Positions 20,740 through 31,184 of a DNA stretch of 64,000 nt are shown here, piece by piece. The notes below the pieces were generated by a model that saw only the letters and a list, made by a program, of their open reading frames with translations, did no database searches and was not told the DNA's origin. Source of the DNA: Actinernus sp. WN-2022 (taxonomy: Eukaryota > Cnidaria > Anthozoa > Actiniaria > Actinernidae); the NCBI GenBank assembly GCA_030867875.1, contig JAOWCC010001634.1, positions 132,098,807-132,162,806 on the forward strand. The letters are read 5' to 3'. Numbering within the stretch: the stretch's first letter is position 1; every line of letters starts with the position of its first letter. Made by a program: the position numbers and the translations under genes.

Positions 20740-21164
20740 ACCGTACTACCGTACTTCATGGTCCCTTTCCGTTAGTAGTGGGTTGTCGGTCAGGTGATTG
20801 TAAACTCTCGTCATTTAGCACAAAAAATGTATTCTGATGAATAGGGATCGGGTTGTCATGTAAGAAAGATGGCTCTTGAACAAACTGATTCGTTGCTAAA
20901 GCTTCAGTAGGTTGGGTAGTCTCGGAACACTGGAGACCTTGGTCTTTCATTGTCTTCTTTTTTGTTATATCCGCTTTCAACTCGCCATTTTCAACTTCTA
21001 GGTCAATAAAGGTGATGACAGCATCTTGATTTCGGTCTTGTATATATGATCTTGCTCGGCACTAATTTGTCTTCCAAATGACTGAGTTTCGTTTTGATGT
21101 GACGAGAGTAAGAATTCATTACGCATATCAGTTAGGTCAGCCTCCATGTTACAAATCAAGGTCA
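20740..21164 (-). pseudogene. Unrecognised minus-strand coding remnant, downstream part
   Basis: Minus-strand frames contain MEADLTDMRNEFLLSSHQNE near 21150 and, in another frame, ENGELKADITKKKTMKDQG and a 74-codon stretch ending at 20756. The composition is helical and charged, like a coiled-coil protein. It breaks off exactly at a TTAA next to the 1.84-kb element and probably continues at 23015-23850. I do not recognise the family. Confidence 0.35.
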
Positions 21165-21168
21165 TTAA

Positions 21169-23010
21169 AGGAGCAGTGTCACGGTACTGCGCATGTCACA
21201 GTCTCCAGACATTGAATTGGCAGCTGCATTGTGTAACATCCAATGAGAATCAATCAAAATAATTTGCAGGAAACGCCAGACTGTTCGGGTGTTAGCCGTA
21301 TTCACAGATTGTAGTTATGCACAGTATATGGCGAGATTTACATGGATTTTATTCTTCCTACATCCAAGGTAAACAGCATTGAGTAAAGAATGGTATCTAT
21401 ATTTCATTACTTGCTTGTATTTTTTTGCTGTTTCCAGTCGGAAACAGTCCGAATTTGACCAAAGTGAAACAAGCTGCTCGCGTCCGTAGATATATATTTC
21501 TTCGTTGTGCACTTTTGACATGAAATAATTCTCCAAATGGCACCATTGTTTTATTTCTACATAACTAATAACACAGTTCTCTGCTGTAAAAAATATAGAA
21601 CATTCTATGGACGATTTCTTGTCTTAAAGTTTGGAAACGTAACACATACATTTGCGCTAAAAAGTTCAGTACTTTCGGACTACGAGTGGCTGTTTACTAG
21701 TTTGCACTATCGGCTGTTATGGACTGGAAACTTACTTTCACAGCTTAATATTTATGTCGATTGGTCAGAAAGATATCTTGTTTAAGATTCTATGGTTCTT
21801 TCGGCATCAGGAAATTTTTAAACGGGAGTTTTCGTACAGTATTTCAAGCTATGCTGTAGCGCGAGTTTAGTACGTAGTCACAAATGTCCGTGAAACTAAT
21901 AGCACGTTAGATCATTATTATCAGTTTGCTCTATGGGTTCTCATGTATTCAATAATCACTTCTGGAGCTTCATATGTATGTTGTTTGGTCACAAGGATTT
22001 CCTCTTTCAGTTTTCCCCATTAGTTTGGACATTAGGGATTTATTCTTGGAGATTTCGTACAGTTTAGCGACCGTGTGTCGAAAGTTGAAAAGTTCGCTTG
22101 TCATCAAAGTGCGTAAAACTGTCACAAGCGGTTTCATAGCAGTTCGATGTTTGACTCTCATGTAGTCGATGATAACTTATATAGCTTCATATGTATGTCG
22201 ATTGCTCACAAGGATTTCCTCTTTCAGTTTTCCCCGTTAGTTTGGACATTAGGAATTTATTCTTGGAGATTTCGTACAGTTTAGCGACCGTGTGTCGAAA
22301 GTTGAAAAGTTCGCTTGTCATCAAAGTGCGTAAAACTGTCACAAGCGGTTTCATAGCAGTTCGATGTTTGCAGACTCTCACGTAGTCGATCATAACTTCT
22401 ATAGCTTCATATGTATGTCGATTGCTCACAAGGCTATCGTGTTTGAGTTCATGAGGTTTTTTTGCCAGCAAATAAAGGTTTTATCTAACTTTTCGTACAG
22501 TCTTTGCACTCCGGTCATTTCATATAATTTCAGCCTCGTTTCTATGCCGTAGATATATATTTCTTCGTATCGCTGTTGAAAACTGCCATATCATTTATAA
22601 TACGACTTGAAAAGTTGCCATGTGTTTCGTGAACTCTACTGGACATCCAAACCCTCTTCGCTTCTGGTTGGAATGCCAAAAAGTTTCCAATTTCTTGCGT
22701 TTTTCGGCTGCTGTATTCAGAGTACTGAGTGGCCGTTTTCCCCGCCGGTAAGCATCACTTATGCTTTTTTGTTTTAGTTGTGTTGCAGTCTCAACGACTA
22801 ATTTTGAATAAACAAATAACTAAAACTTATTTAAGCACATCTTACATTTCCATAAATGACCAAAGGAGGCAAGGATGAATTCAAAAAGAACACTGATGAA
22901 GTCGATTTAAAAATCGCTATTTCACCCCTCTGAGAACTTTGTTCCGGGCCGGAACGTAATTCTAAAATCATCAGATTTTCACACATGCGCAGTACCGTGA
23001 CACTGCGACT
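21169..23010. mobile_element. 1.84-kb element with TTAA target sites
   Basis: TTAA at 21165-21168 and 23011-23014 flanks ends that are inverted: AGGAGCAGTGTCACGGTACT on the left and the reverse complement of AGTCGCAGTGTCACGGTACT on the right, extending to GCGCATGT. TTAA duplication is typical of piggyBac and Kolobok elements, but the ends do not start with CCC, so piggyBac is less likely. Minus-strand frames inside (21315-21536; 22187-22471) have no recognisable transposase motif. The interior holds a 217-220 bp direct repeat, listed separately. Confidence 0.75.
21967..22440. repeat. Direct repeat of 217-220 bp, 2.2 copies
   Basis: GCTTCATATGTATGT occurs at 21967, 22184 and 22404. The first two units are about 95% identical through the tract TTTGGACATTAGG and GACCGTGTGTCGAAAGTTGA; the third is truncated after about 40 bases. 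Both full units are open on the minus strand with the same peptide (LFNFRHTVAKLYEISKN), but the unit lengths are not multiples of three, so a repeated protein domain in one frame is not possible. Confidence 0.8.
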
Positions 23011-23014
23011 TTAA

Positions 23015-23850
23015 AGCAGCGAGAGAGTTCTTATTGCGGGCTAACAATCCTCGTGAAGAATCTAAAGAATTCCGTCTCTTCCGGTTTGAATTTGACTCAT
23101 GTGTATGTTGCTTTTGGAGTTTCAAGGATATGTTGATCCAAAACTACAGGCTCTTGGGGTTTTTCATTGACTTGTGAACTTGCAGGCTCTGTAATTTGTT
23201 TTGTTTTCTTAGTATAACATAAAGTGTTGAACATGTTCATGTTCTCAAGCATGTCGCGCGTGACCTCTGTTTCTTCATTCATTAAGTTCTCTACTTTCAT
23301 CTGTAATCTGGGAAACTCAATCTTTGCCCATGCCTTGGCACATAACCATTCCTGTTGTTAATTAGACGTGGATGATTATAAGTAAAATCCTTCGACAGCT
23401 TGTACCGTTTCCGCTAGGTCAATATCCTCGCTGGAACGAAATAACTTGATCTCAATACTCTCTGATCCAACTTACGGTAAATTTAAATCTCTGACAGTTT
23501 TTAAGAGACTCATAATATTGGTCTTGAAGTGCCTTCACCCAAAATATGATGCTCTCCTCGGATGTTTTAAATGCAGCACAGCGAGCCGATGGCTTATAGT
23601 TCCAATATCTATTTCTTCGAATTTTAGCTTTCCGGATCCTGGCCCCTTCACTGGCTTCAGGTCGTCGTACGTGTCGTATATAAAATCACTGGCCATCTGG
23701 GTAAAATACGCGGTCCTTCAGCTCCGACAATAGCGCCAGTTGAAATATCCTGAGCCTGTTGGAAGGCTTTCGCACGAGTGAAGTTAAATAAAACATTAAA
23801 CTGGCTTACATTTGAGAGATGGGACTCCAAATTAGAGAGAAAGTTCCTCG
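23015..23850 (-). pseudogene. Unrecognised minus-strand coding remnant, upstream part
   Basis: Successive minus-strand frames give protein-like segments: DDLKPVKGPGSGKLKFEEID, SHRLAVLHLKHPRRASYFG, VKALQDQYYESLK, VGSESIEIKLFRSSEDID, then a longer frame (23300-23097) starting MKVENLMNEETEVTRDMLEN and ending in a Pro/Glu-rich tail. Frame changes are frequent. The text is too protein-like to be chance but I cannot name the family. A TTAA element separates it from a likely continuation at 20740-21164. Confidence 0.4.
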
Positions 23851-24011
23851 CGGGTCCTCCGCCATCTTGCTTTACTGTATTAAATTATGTAAATAAATTA
23901 ACCTGACGATTGTTGCGTGACCAGCACAGTGCAATCTGATTAGTGTGAATTTGACCTTTAACGCATGCGCAGAAATTTTGCTACATGAAACAAAAAAAAA
24001 AAAAAAAAAAA

Positions 24012-26000
24012 TACGGCTTGCAGATTTAGACTCGGTTCTGCCACAGGCAGCCCGAGTAACAAGGCTTTTTGGAGATTACATTCCTAATGCCACGATTTGT
24101 TTACAATGATTGTAGTATCAGATGGCAACACTGGACCTCCATCTACTCAAGATACAGCAGTGCTGCTGTTACTATATGGTGTAGGAGCAGGTGGTGTGGG
24201 CGCTACGACCGGTCGACCGCAAAGCATTATTTTTTCCAAAAAGTCAAGTTTTCAAGATGGCGGCGAATCAACTGTGAAAGTGTCATTTTGGCGGTAAGTC
24301 AAACGCTGGTCATGAGTTTTTCTTCTACGTTTCGTCACATATTTTAACATGAATAGAAATTATAAGTATCGGTTTATCGATTTATCTTGATCATCGAGTC
24401 ATTTTGGTGATGTTTATAGTACTTTTAGCCCTATATTTTACGGTGGAAATGATTACTTCTCAATGTGAATGAGATTCTTAAAAGCACGCATTAGAGACTT
24501 GGAAACTTTGACAAAACTCATCGACGAATCTTCCTCTAAAGTTGGGAAATCATTCCCCAAATGTGTATGATTAAAACTGTATAAAAGCGCCACCTATCTT
24601 CGATCTGAATTTTTGACTTGAATTTGGGAAAATTTTGGCGATTAGGCTAAACTGCATAATACAACACCGCTGCAGTGCCACTTAAAAAGATACTTGAAAA
24701 CTTAGCTAAATTCTTCATTATAATTCAGGTGTATTTAGACTCATTCTATGAATGATTTTGGGTTGGAAAAAGATTTTAATTTTTAATTTTGGGGGTTTAG
24801 GTTTGTATGAAAATTTGAGAAAAGGAATTATACTGAGCAAAGTGGCATTGTACTGTTATTCAACTGTCACTACATGTCAGCTATTACCTCAATTTTTATT
24901 CATTTAATTATTTTAACAGATGACGGAATAATTACCAGCCCAGTAAGAGAGGTCACGGTGGTGCTACATGAGATACCCCTGGAAAGCCAGCTCAAAAATC
25001 TGAGGTCTGCTAGTGCAACAAATGAGAGGAAAGCAAGAGCTATTCACAACTTTTTTAAGCAAATAATTTATTTTCAAAATACCTTTCTTATGCACTTACC
25101 GTAAATCATCTATTTAGCCCCCCCCCCCCTCCCCCACTCTTTTAAGCCCCTCTCTTCTAATAAGCCCCCCTTTTTGAAGACAAAATTAATTAAGCCCCCC
25201 CCCCCCCCCCCCCCAAAAAAAAGTCAGTATTACTGCAGTAGTTGCGTTACTCCATTCTTGAATGTAATTAAACCTTATGAAGGTACCATACTATTTAAAC
25301 AATATTTTATTCTTGAACTTTCGCTCCTTGACGGTTAATGTCATATGTTTTAGTTTTCCCGCCTTGTGTCCCAGTTCCTTGTGGAGAATAAAAGGGAATT
25401 TTACACTGGTCTCTACTGAACATTGGCTCTTCCATTGACATAAGCCCCCCCTCTCTAATAAGCCCTCCCAGGCCGATCAGGGGGATAAGTTGGGGAATAA
25501 AAGGGGATTGAATGTAAGTTTTGCCCCTGGGTAGGGGAAAATGCTTGACTTTGTTTGAAGTTCCAAGATAAGTGAGGGGGAATTTGTAAGATTATAATCT
25601 CACATAAGAGGGATTTTCTGTTTAAGGAAAATGGGACCCTGGGGAAAATCATGAAGTTTGTTCCACCCTTTTTGCAATCCTCTTGATCATCCTGGGGTCT
25701 ACTCCTGGGGGAAGCTGCTGATAAGTGCATTATTTGATTCTGTGCACCTACATTACAGTCTTGTGGAAATATTTAAATTATCTAATTTAATATAAATATA
25801 ATATAAATGGCAACAATAAAATAAATTACATGTACAATGTATGTACCGTAATTATTTCATAGGACAAATCAACCTGAATTATAGAAAAGCTAATTAATGC
25901 TTAAATGCTGGGGCATAGGGAGGCTCTTAAAATTGGGGAAAACTGGGGGGGGGGGGGGGGGGGGGAGATGAATTCTGAGACATTTTCATTGACGACTTCT
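24012..26000. other. No confident gene; one possible exon and C/G-rich repeats
   Basis: A possible plus-strand exon follows the acceptor TTTTAACAG at 24919: it encodes DDGIITSPVREVTVVLHEIP and LRSASATNERKARAIHNFF up to about 25065. It is protein-like but unrecognised and its partners are not seen. From 25108 to 25470 short TAAGCCCCCC-type units occur on either side of 25.3 kb, with a C20 run at 25195-25214. A G21 run lies at 25945-25965. An A20 run ends at 24011. Confidence 0.35.
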
Positions 26001-26002
26001 GT

Positions 26003-26895
26003 CTTCTCTTCATAACTTATATTAATGATCTCCCCTCTAGTGATATATTCTCAGAAGTAAGAATGTATGCTGATGATACCAGCCTTACAGTAGCTGATGC
26101 AGACCCAAATGTTCTAGAGCAACAAATGAACCATGACTTGAATAAGGTGCACATATGGTTAAAGGCAAATAAACTTAGTTTAAATATAGTAAAACCTAAG
26201 TTTATGATACTAAGTTGCAAGTCGGCATAAAATATGACACTTTGAACATAATTTCATAATCAAAGTTGATCACAAACCGTTAGTGAGAACAAACTTACAA
26301 ATATCTTGGAGTTAGATTGATGAGTCCCTAACATGGAAACAACAGGTGGATAACATTTCTAAGAAAATTTTAGGAGGGATTGGAGCTTTAAAACGAGTTA
26401 GAAGCCTTGTACCATTTGAAACTTTAAATACTATGTACAATTCCCTCGTACTACCATATCTCGATTACTGTAGTGCAGTATGGGGAACCTCATGTGGTAA
26501 AGGGCTATTGGATCACCTTCAAAAGCTCCAAAATAGAGCTGCCAGAGTGATTACCTTTTCTAATTATGATGAACCGTCATCTGGGCTACTGGATGAGCTT
26601 AAATGGGACAATGTTGAGAACGGAAGATGCAAACAACTTGCAACTTTAATGTTTAAAACATTAAATGGGACTTCACCAGACTATTTGCATAAACTATTTG
26701 CAAATTCAAACACTGTACACTGTCTCCCATAGTTTAAGAAATTCAGCACATAATATTTTCATGAAACATCCACAGACTGAAGCTGGTAAACACAGCTTTC
26801 AGTATCAGGGGGCCGTTCTCTGGAATAGCTTACCAGCTGCAGCCAAAAACCAGCCAGACCTATACAATTTTAAGAGGTACTTAGGTCAACTGTAA
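26003..26895 (+). pseudogene. CR1/Jockey-like LINE reverse transcriptase, 3' fragment
   Basis: Plus-strand translation gives the end of a non-LTR reverse transcriptase: INDLPSSDIFSEVRMYADDT (YADD catalytic box at about 26065), then the thumb-like region DNISKKILGGIGALKRVR, LPYLDYCSAVWG, LQKLQNRAARVIT and the terminal PAAAKNQPDLYNFKRYLGQL. Frames change near 26225-26345 and 26730. It is truncated at the 5' side, lacking endonuclease and most RT motifs. A LINE-type 3' tail (GGAGAGCATGTAACATGAAG) runs to about 27045. It must have been mobilised by another copy. Confidence 0.85.
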
Positions 26896-27155
26896 ATAAA
26901 TTTAATGATTATATTAATTAGCGATTAGAACATTTTAATATCTTAGTTTTAGCTTTTATATTTTTACTCATTATCGTATTTTTTACCTTTATACATGGCT
27001 CCCTTGGAGAGCATGTAACATGAAGAGACTCCGTGTTTAAATAAAAACTATGTATGTACATGTATGTTTGTCTCTCTCTTCTGAAACTGGGCAGAGGGGG
27101 GTGGGGGCAACTGCCCCTCTCCCTCCCGACACCACTGCTTAAATGTATTATTGAA

Positions 27156-27280
27156 CAGGGCCCAGTTGTTCAAAGCCCGATTAGTGCTAATCCAGGGTTA
27201 ATTTCCATGACAACCAATAGGTTCTGTGCAGAGTTAATCCAGGATTAACACTAATCGGGCTTTGAACAATCCGGCCCAGG
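27156..27280. mobile_element. ~125-bp MITE
   Basis: The left arm reads GTTGTTCAAAGCCCGATTAG and continues TGCTAATCCAGGGTTAA; the right arm is the reverse complement at almost every position, with about 35 bases between. The GGGCC edges are also inverted. No coding content. Target duplication not identified. Confidence 0.8.
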
Positions 27281-27884
27281 ACTATAGCTAATGTGAATCT
27301 TGTTCTTAGCCAGCACAAGGAGCTCCAATGTCCCCCTCTCCCTCCCTTGCACTGCTACACAGGCTATATAATTATATATTCTGTAATAATTATTTGTCTC
27401 GGTAGAATTATATGCTGGTTTAGTATCCCATCTATATAATTATGCACAAGCAGCTGGAATGTCACTCTCTTCTGTTCCTGTATCAAAAGAAACAAAAGCC
27501 AAATGTTATAAAGGGTAGGCTCATCAGAAACCATTGACATTGTACACTGCTTATGTACCGATGAAATAGAAACTTGTGTGATTATCCTTGAAATATCAAA
27601 TCAGTTAGGAGGGGAAGTCTGAGCATTAATTGGGTCTCATCTCCTAGTCAAAGATGAAGTGTTGGCTTATCTTTCGAAATATAAAAGTTTATAATAAATT
27701 TATAAACAATATAAACAAAGGCTGACAAAATGAACGCTCCTATTAATTTCGTACCACTTCAAGCAGTACTACATGTACACCGAACTAATTGCAAGCTTCG
27801 ACTCAATATTTTGAGCCTTGATTTATGCAAGTAAAAGGGCGAAGGAAAAAAACTAAACTCACCTGTTAAAAGCTGGCAAAAGTA
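27281..27884. other. No gene recognised
   Basis: AT-rich sequence without a protein-like frame or RNA gene. The palindrome TACATGTA recurs here and onward to 30.3 kb. Confidence 0.45.
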
Positions 27885-28175
27885 TTCAACTCTCATTCAT
27901 AATGACGTTTCGTGGAGCTGGAGACTGTCGCTTTTTTTCCCTTTGAATTGCTCTGTGGCGCTTTTCACACAATTTTTGATAAACTGTAGGAGGTAATTCA
28001 TCCCAGTGAGGGAACAACTTTCTTTTTAATACCCGAACAAAACGCTCTTCGCCGATCGAACCGATTCAAACAGCTCTCTCAGAGGTGTTCGCTCGACGGC
28101 AGCTTGTGCGAAATGAGCCGATTTTGTGAAATGGACCAACGTGCTTTGCGATCGTAGCGCCCACACCACCTGGTG
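27885..28175 (-). pseudogene. Possible terminal exon of an unknown minus-strand gene
   Basis: On the minus strand an acceptor-like tract (TTTATTTCTTCCCCTCCTACACCAG) ends at about 28171 and is followed by GTGGTGTGGGCGCTACGATC. Further down, one frame reads VRVLKRKLFPHWDELPPTVY and QKLCEKRHRAIQREKKRQSP before stopping near 27890. The first 26 bases of the putative exon are shared, in opposite orientation, with 24190-24220. This suggests a repeated transposon-borne exon. Family not recognised. Confidence 0.3.
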
Positions 28176-28997
28176 TAGGAGGGGAAGAAATAAAACAAAC
28201 ACTTCATGAATATGCAAATCCTATGACAAGTGTAATTTTCACGCCTTTTTATGCTAAATTCTGAAAAACCATGCGCATATATGCCTGCTGGAATTGAGCT
28301 TGACAAGTGCCTTATAATTGTCTCAGTCTATCTGCTGAAAAATCCTTATTCATCCAGTACAAACTAAATCCCAGCGTCTTTTGCTTTCATTATTCACATT
28401 AGGGAGATATTTAATATTTACATTTAGACTAGTAAAACCAGGTGCAATCACTTGACAGTACATGTACATATAAAAGTGAAATTATTTACTGACAAGTACC
28501 GTGTAGTTGCATCTAACCCTAGAAAATATGTATTGTAGTACACTAGTCTCTACAATCTCGGACCTACTCATCCACCCCAGGGCATATATGTGGGGCATTT
28601 GACAACTCCAACTGTCCCAGGGTGGAGGCCAGCAAAGAGACATTTAGGGCCAGGGAATTGGTCAAAGAGAGCAAATACACGTATAGGGAATGTGTTACAT
28701 CTTGCACTCATTCCAAAGCATGGTTGGGTCATTGTCATTACACGATGTACATGTAGCTTAGTCAACTCCACAGTGGTGCATTTAGAACGCCTCAATTTCA
28801 AATGATACATATTTTAATGGCAACTAGTAAAAATATTGTCATATGCCCCACAAAATGCTTTCCACAACAACCGCATTTAAAAATAAGTACATACAAAACA
28901 TTTTAGAGACTTAATCTATAATACATGTACTACATGTGCATGCATATACAGAAATGCCCATTCTTCCCCTCCCCCCACCCCCCTATCATGTGGTCAA

Positions 28998-29246
28998 CTA
29001 ATGCCTGAGTGGCATGAACTCAAGGTGGTCTTCTCCAAAGAGAATGGGCCAAACAAGACCTGGAACAACTGACATAGTAAAAACAGTCTCTGTTCCATTT
29101 TCCCATGTGGTTGGAATTTCCATTGTAGAAACAGCTTTCAAGTTGGAGTTGGGATCTGCTACCGTAACTGTTATTGGTTCCTGAAGTGCTTGGTATTTCA
29201 AATGAGCTCTCTGCGATGCTACCAGATCTGCATGCTCTTTGCTCAC
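28998..29246 (-). pseudogene. Retropepsin-like fragment
   Basis: An 82-codon minus-strand frame contains VADPNSNLKAVSTMEIPTTW and VVPGLVWPILFGEDHLEF. The second segment resembles the end of aspartic-protease-like domains in cnidarian retroelement-type polyproteins (V-V-P-x-L-x-W-P-x-L-F-G-E-x-H-L). The catalytic DSG/DTG part is not included, and no reverse transcriptase is adjacent, so this is a fragment. The family call rests on remembered likeness only. Confidence 0.35.
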
Positions 29247-30637
29247 AAGAAAAAGGCAAAACAGAAAGGTAGACTAAGATGATTGAAACAACTTAACCTA
29301 TACTATGCACGTCATGGAAATACCACTGAGATGAACACTGCAGTACTCTGAGGAAATGGGCATGATACAGTCATTATACATGTACAGTACTCACAGAGAA
29401 AAGTGGCATCCATTGTAATGAATGGTACAATGTATGGTAAAATTGATTAAAGGTCCTACATTGTACATGTATCACATTTCTGCCATACCTTGTTCAGCAA
29501 GCATTTTCCTCAGTACTTTTCTTCCTATTTCAATCCATGATACAGAAAAAGCTGGAGTCTGTACTTTTACCTACAAAAACTTGAATCATGCAAGTACAAG
29601 TGCAGTTACCGAGGTAGATGATTTGTACTTGTTTTTGGACTTTGTTAGTTTCATAGCGAATTGTGGTCAAATGTACAGCCTCCATCTTTCTGTATGTTGG
29701 AATAAGAGTGCATCACACAGTATGTCCCCAGGATATAGAAGGTGTTTACTAGGGACCAAAATAAACTTCACAGGCTGAGCACTTATAGGTATTTTTTATT
29801 CTGAGTCATCAAAATGCACATTCAGAGGATCACATAATCCTAAACACACGCACATACCACTAGGTTTCAGTTCTCTTGGTGAGCAAGGGTGTAACATCCA
29901 TACACCATGAATTCAGGTATAATTGAATCTGAGCCAGCTGATCATGTGAGTACATGTAAGTTATAAAGGAGGCATATCATTGGAGGATCCATCCCTGTAA
30001 TGTCTGTATATATGGTTCCCTCTCTCAATTAAGAAAAGAAAGCATATTAAAAAAATTAAACAAACTATTATATTACTATATACTATTACTATATACGTTG
30101 TTCTGGCAAGGAATTTTGCTCAAATCACTTTTGGGAACCCTTTGTTAATAAGGGCCCTGTTTGCGATACAAGTATACAACCTATGTGGCTCCAAGTATTT
30201 GATAATGGGGGCGTTTCTGAAACTATAGTGCCAATGGCACAAGACTCGTGTACATGTATATACTTTGAATATTAATCCAATGGTACATGCGAAGTGTGAA
30301 ATAAAAGTAAAGTAAAAAAAAAGTAAACCCTGGTTGATAGGGTGTTGCACTCACTTTCACTTCCTTGCCCAACAAGTTGGAGAATGAGCATACATGGGAT
30401 TCACATTTCATTTGTCAGCAGTTGCATTTTCTACAGGTCAGGTAGGGACAAATGGTTTGGACAGCTGAATAACAAGGGGTGAGGACAGTATTTTTGCCCC
30501 AGTGGCTTTCACGCTAACACTAAGGCCCTGTTTACTTGGAGATGGGGTAACCTTCCTAGAAGGGTTAAAATATAGCCCTGCTTTACATGCAATCTTTCCG
30601 AGGAGGGACAGCTCTTGTGTAAGGCATCACACAATCG
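29247..30637. other. No gene recognised
   Basis: Several open frames of 60-118 codons occur, but none shows a domain, signal peptide or repeated motif; AT-rich low-complexity patches and TACATGTA palindromes dominate. Confidence 0.45.
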
Positions 30638-30641
30638 TTAA

Positions 30642-31180
30642 AGTGCATATGAGCCTTCCTGCAATTTTCATAGCTATGAATCTCAGAAAAGTTTTGAGTA
30701 CTCCTGCGAAGAATTTTTTGGTTTACAGAGAATACTCTATCTTCTACGCTTGTTTGAAATCGTGGAAACGTGACCTTTCCTGACCCATGACCGCGTAAGT
30801 AAAAGCCTGGGTCGATACCTCGGTCGACGTCATCTCATTAATGCATTATTCTCCATGGCACCTTTCTATCACAAAAACATCGATTTTTAGATAATATACA
30901 CAGTTTATGAGCTGTTAGTAAAGGAAAAAGTCATATTAGTGAAAATTGAAAGTTTTTATTCAAATTGTTGCAAAGTTGAATTAATTAAATGACGTCTACC
31001 GAGGTATCGACCCAGGCTTTTACTTACGCGGTCATGGGTCAGGAAAGGTCACGTTTCCACGATTTCAAACAAGCGTAGAAGATAGAGTATTCTCTGTAAA
31101 CCAAAAATTTCTTCGCAGGGGTACTCAAAACTTTCCTGAGGTTCATAGCTATGGAAATTGCACGAAGGCTCATATGCACT
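30642..31180. mobile_element. 539-bp foldback element with TTAA target duplication
   Basis: TTAA at 30638-30641 and 31181-31184 flanks two long arms, 30642-30838 and about 30984-31180, that are reverse complements at nearly every position. The outermost bases are AGTGCATATGAGCCTTC. Inner motifs include CCTGGGTCGATACCTCGGT and CATGACCGCGTAAGTAAAAG. The 145-bp centre is AT-rich and non-coding. Arm length of about 195 bp with TTAA suggests a non-autonomous relative of a TTAA-specific transposon such as Kolobok; the family is inferred only. Confidence 0.85.
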
Positions 31181-31184
31181 TTAA

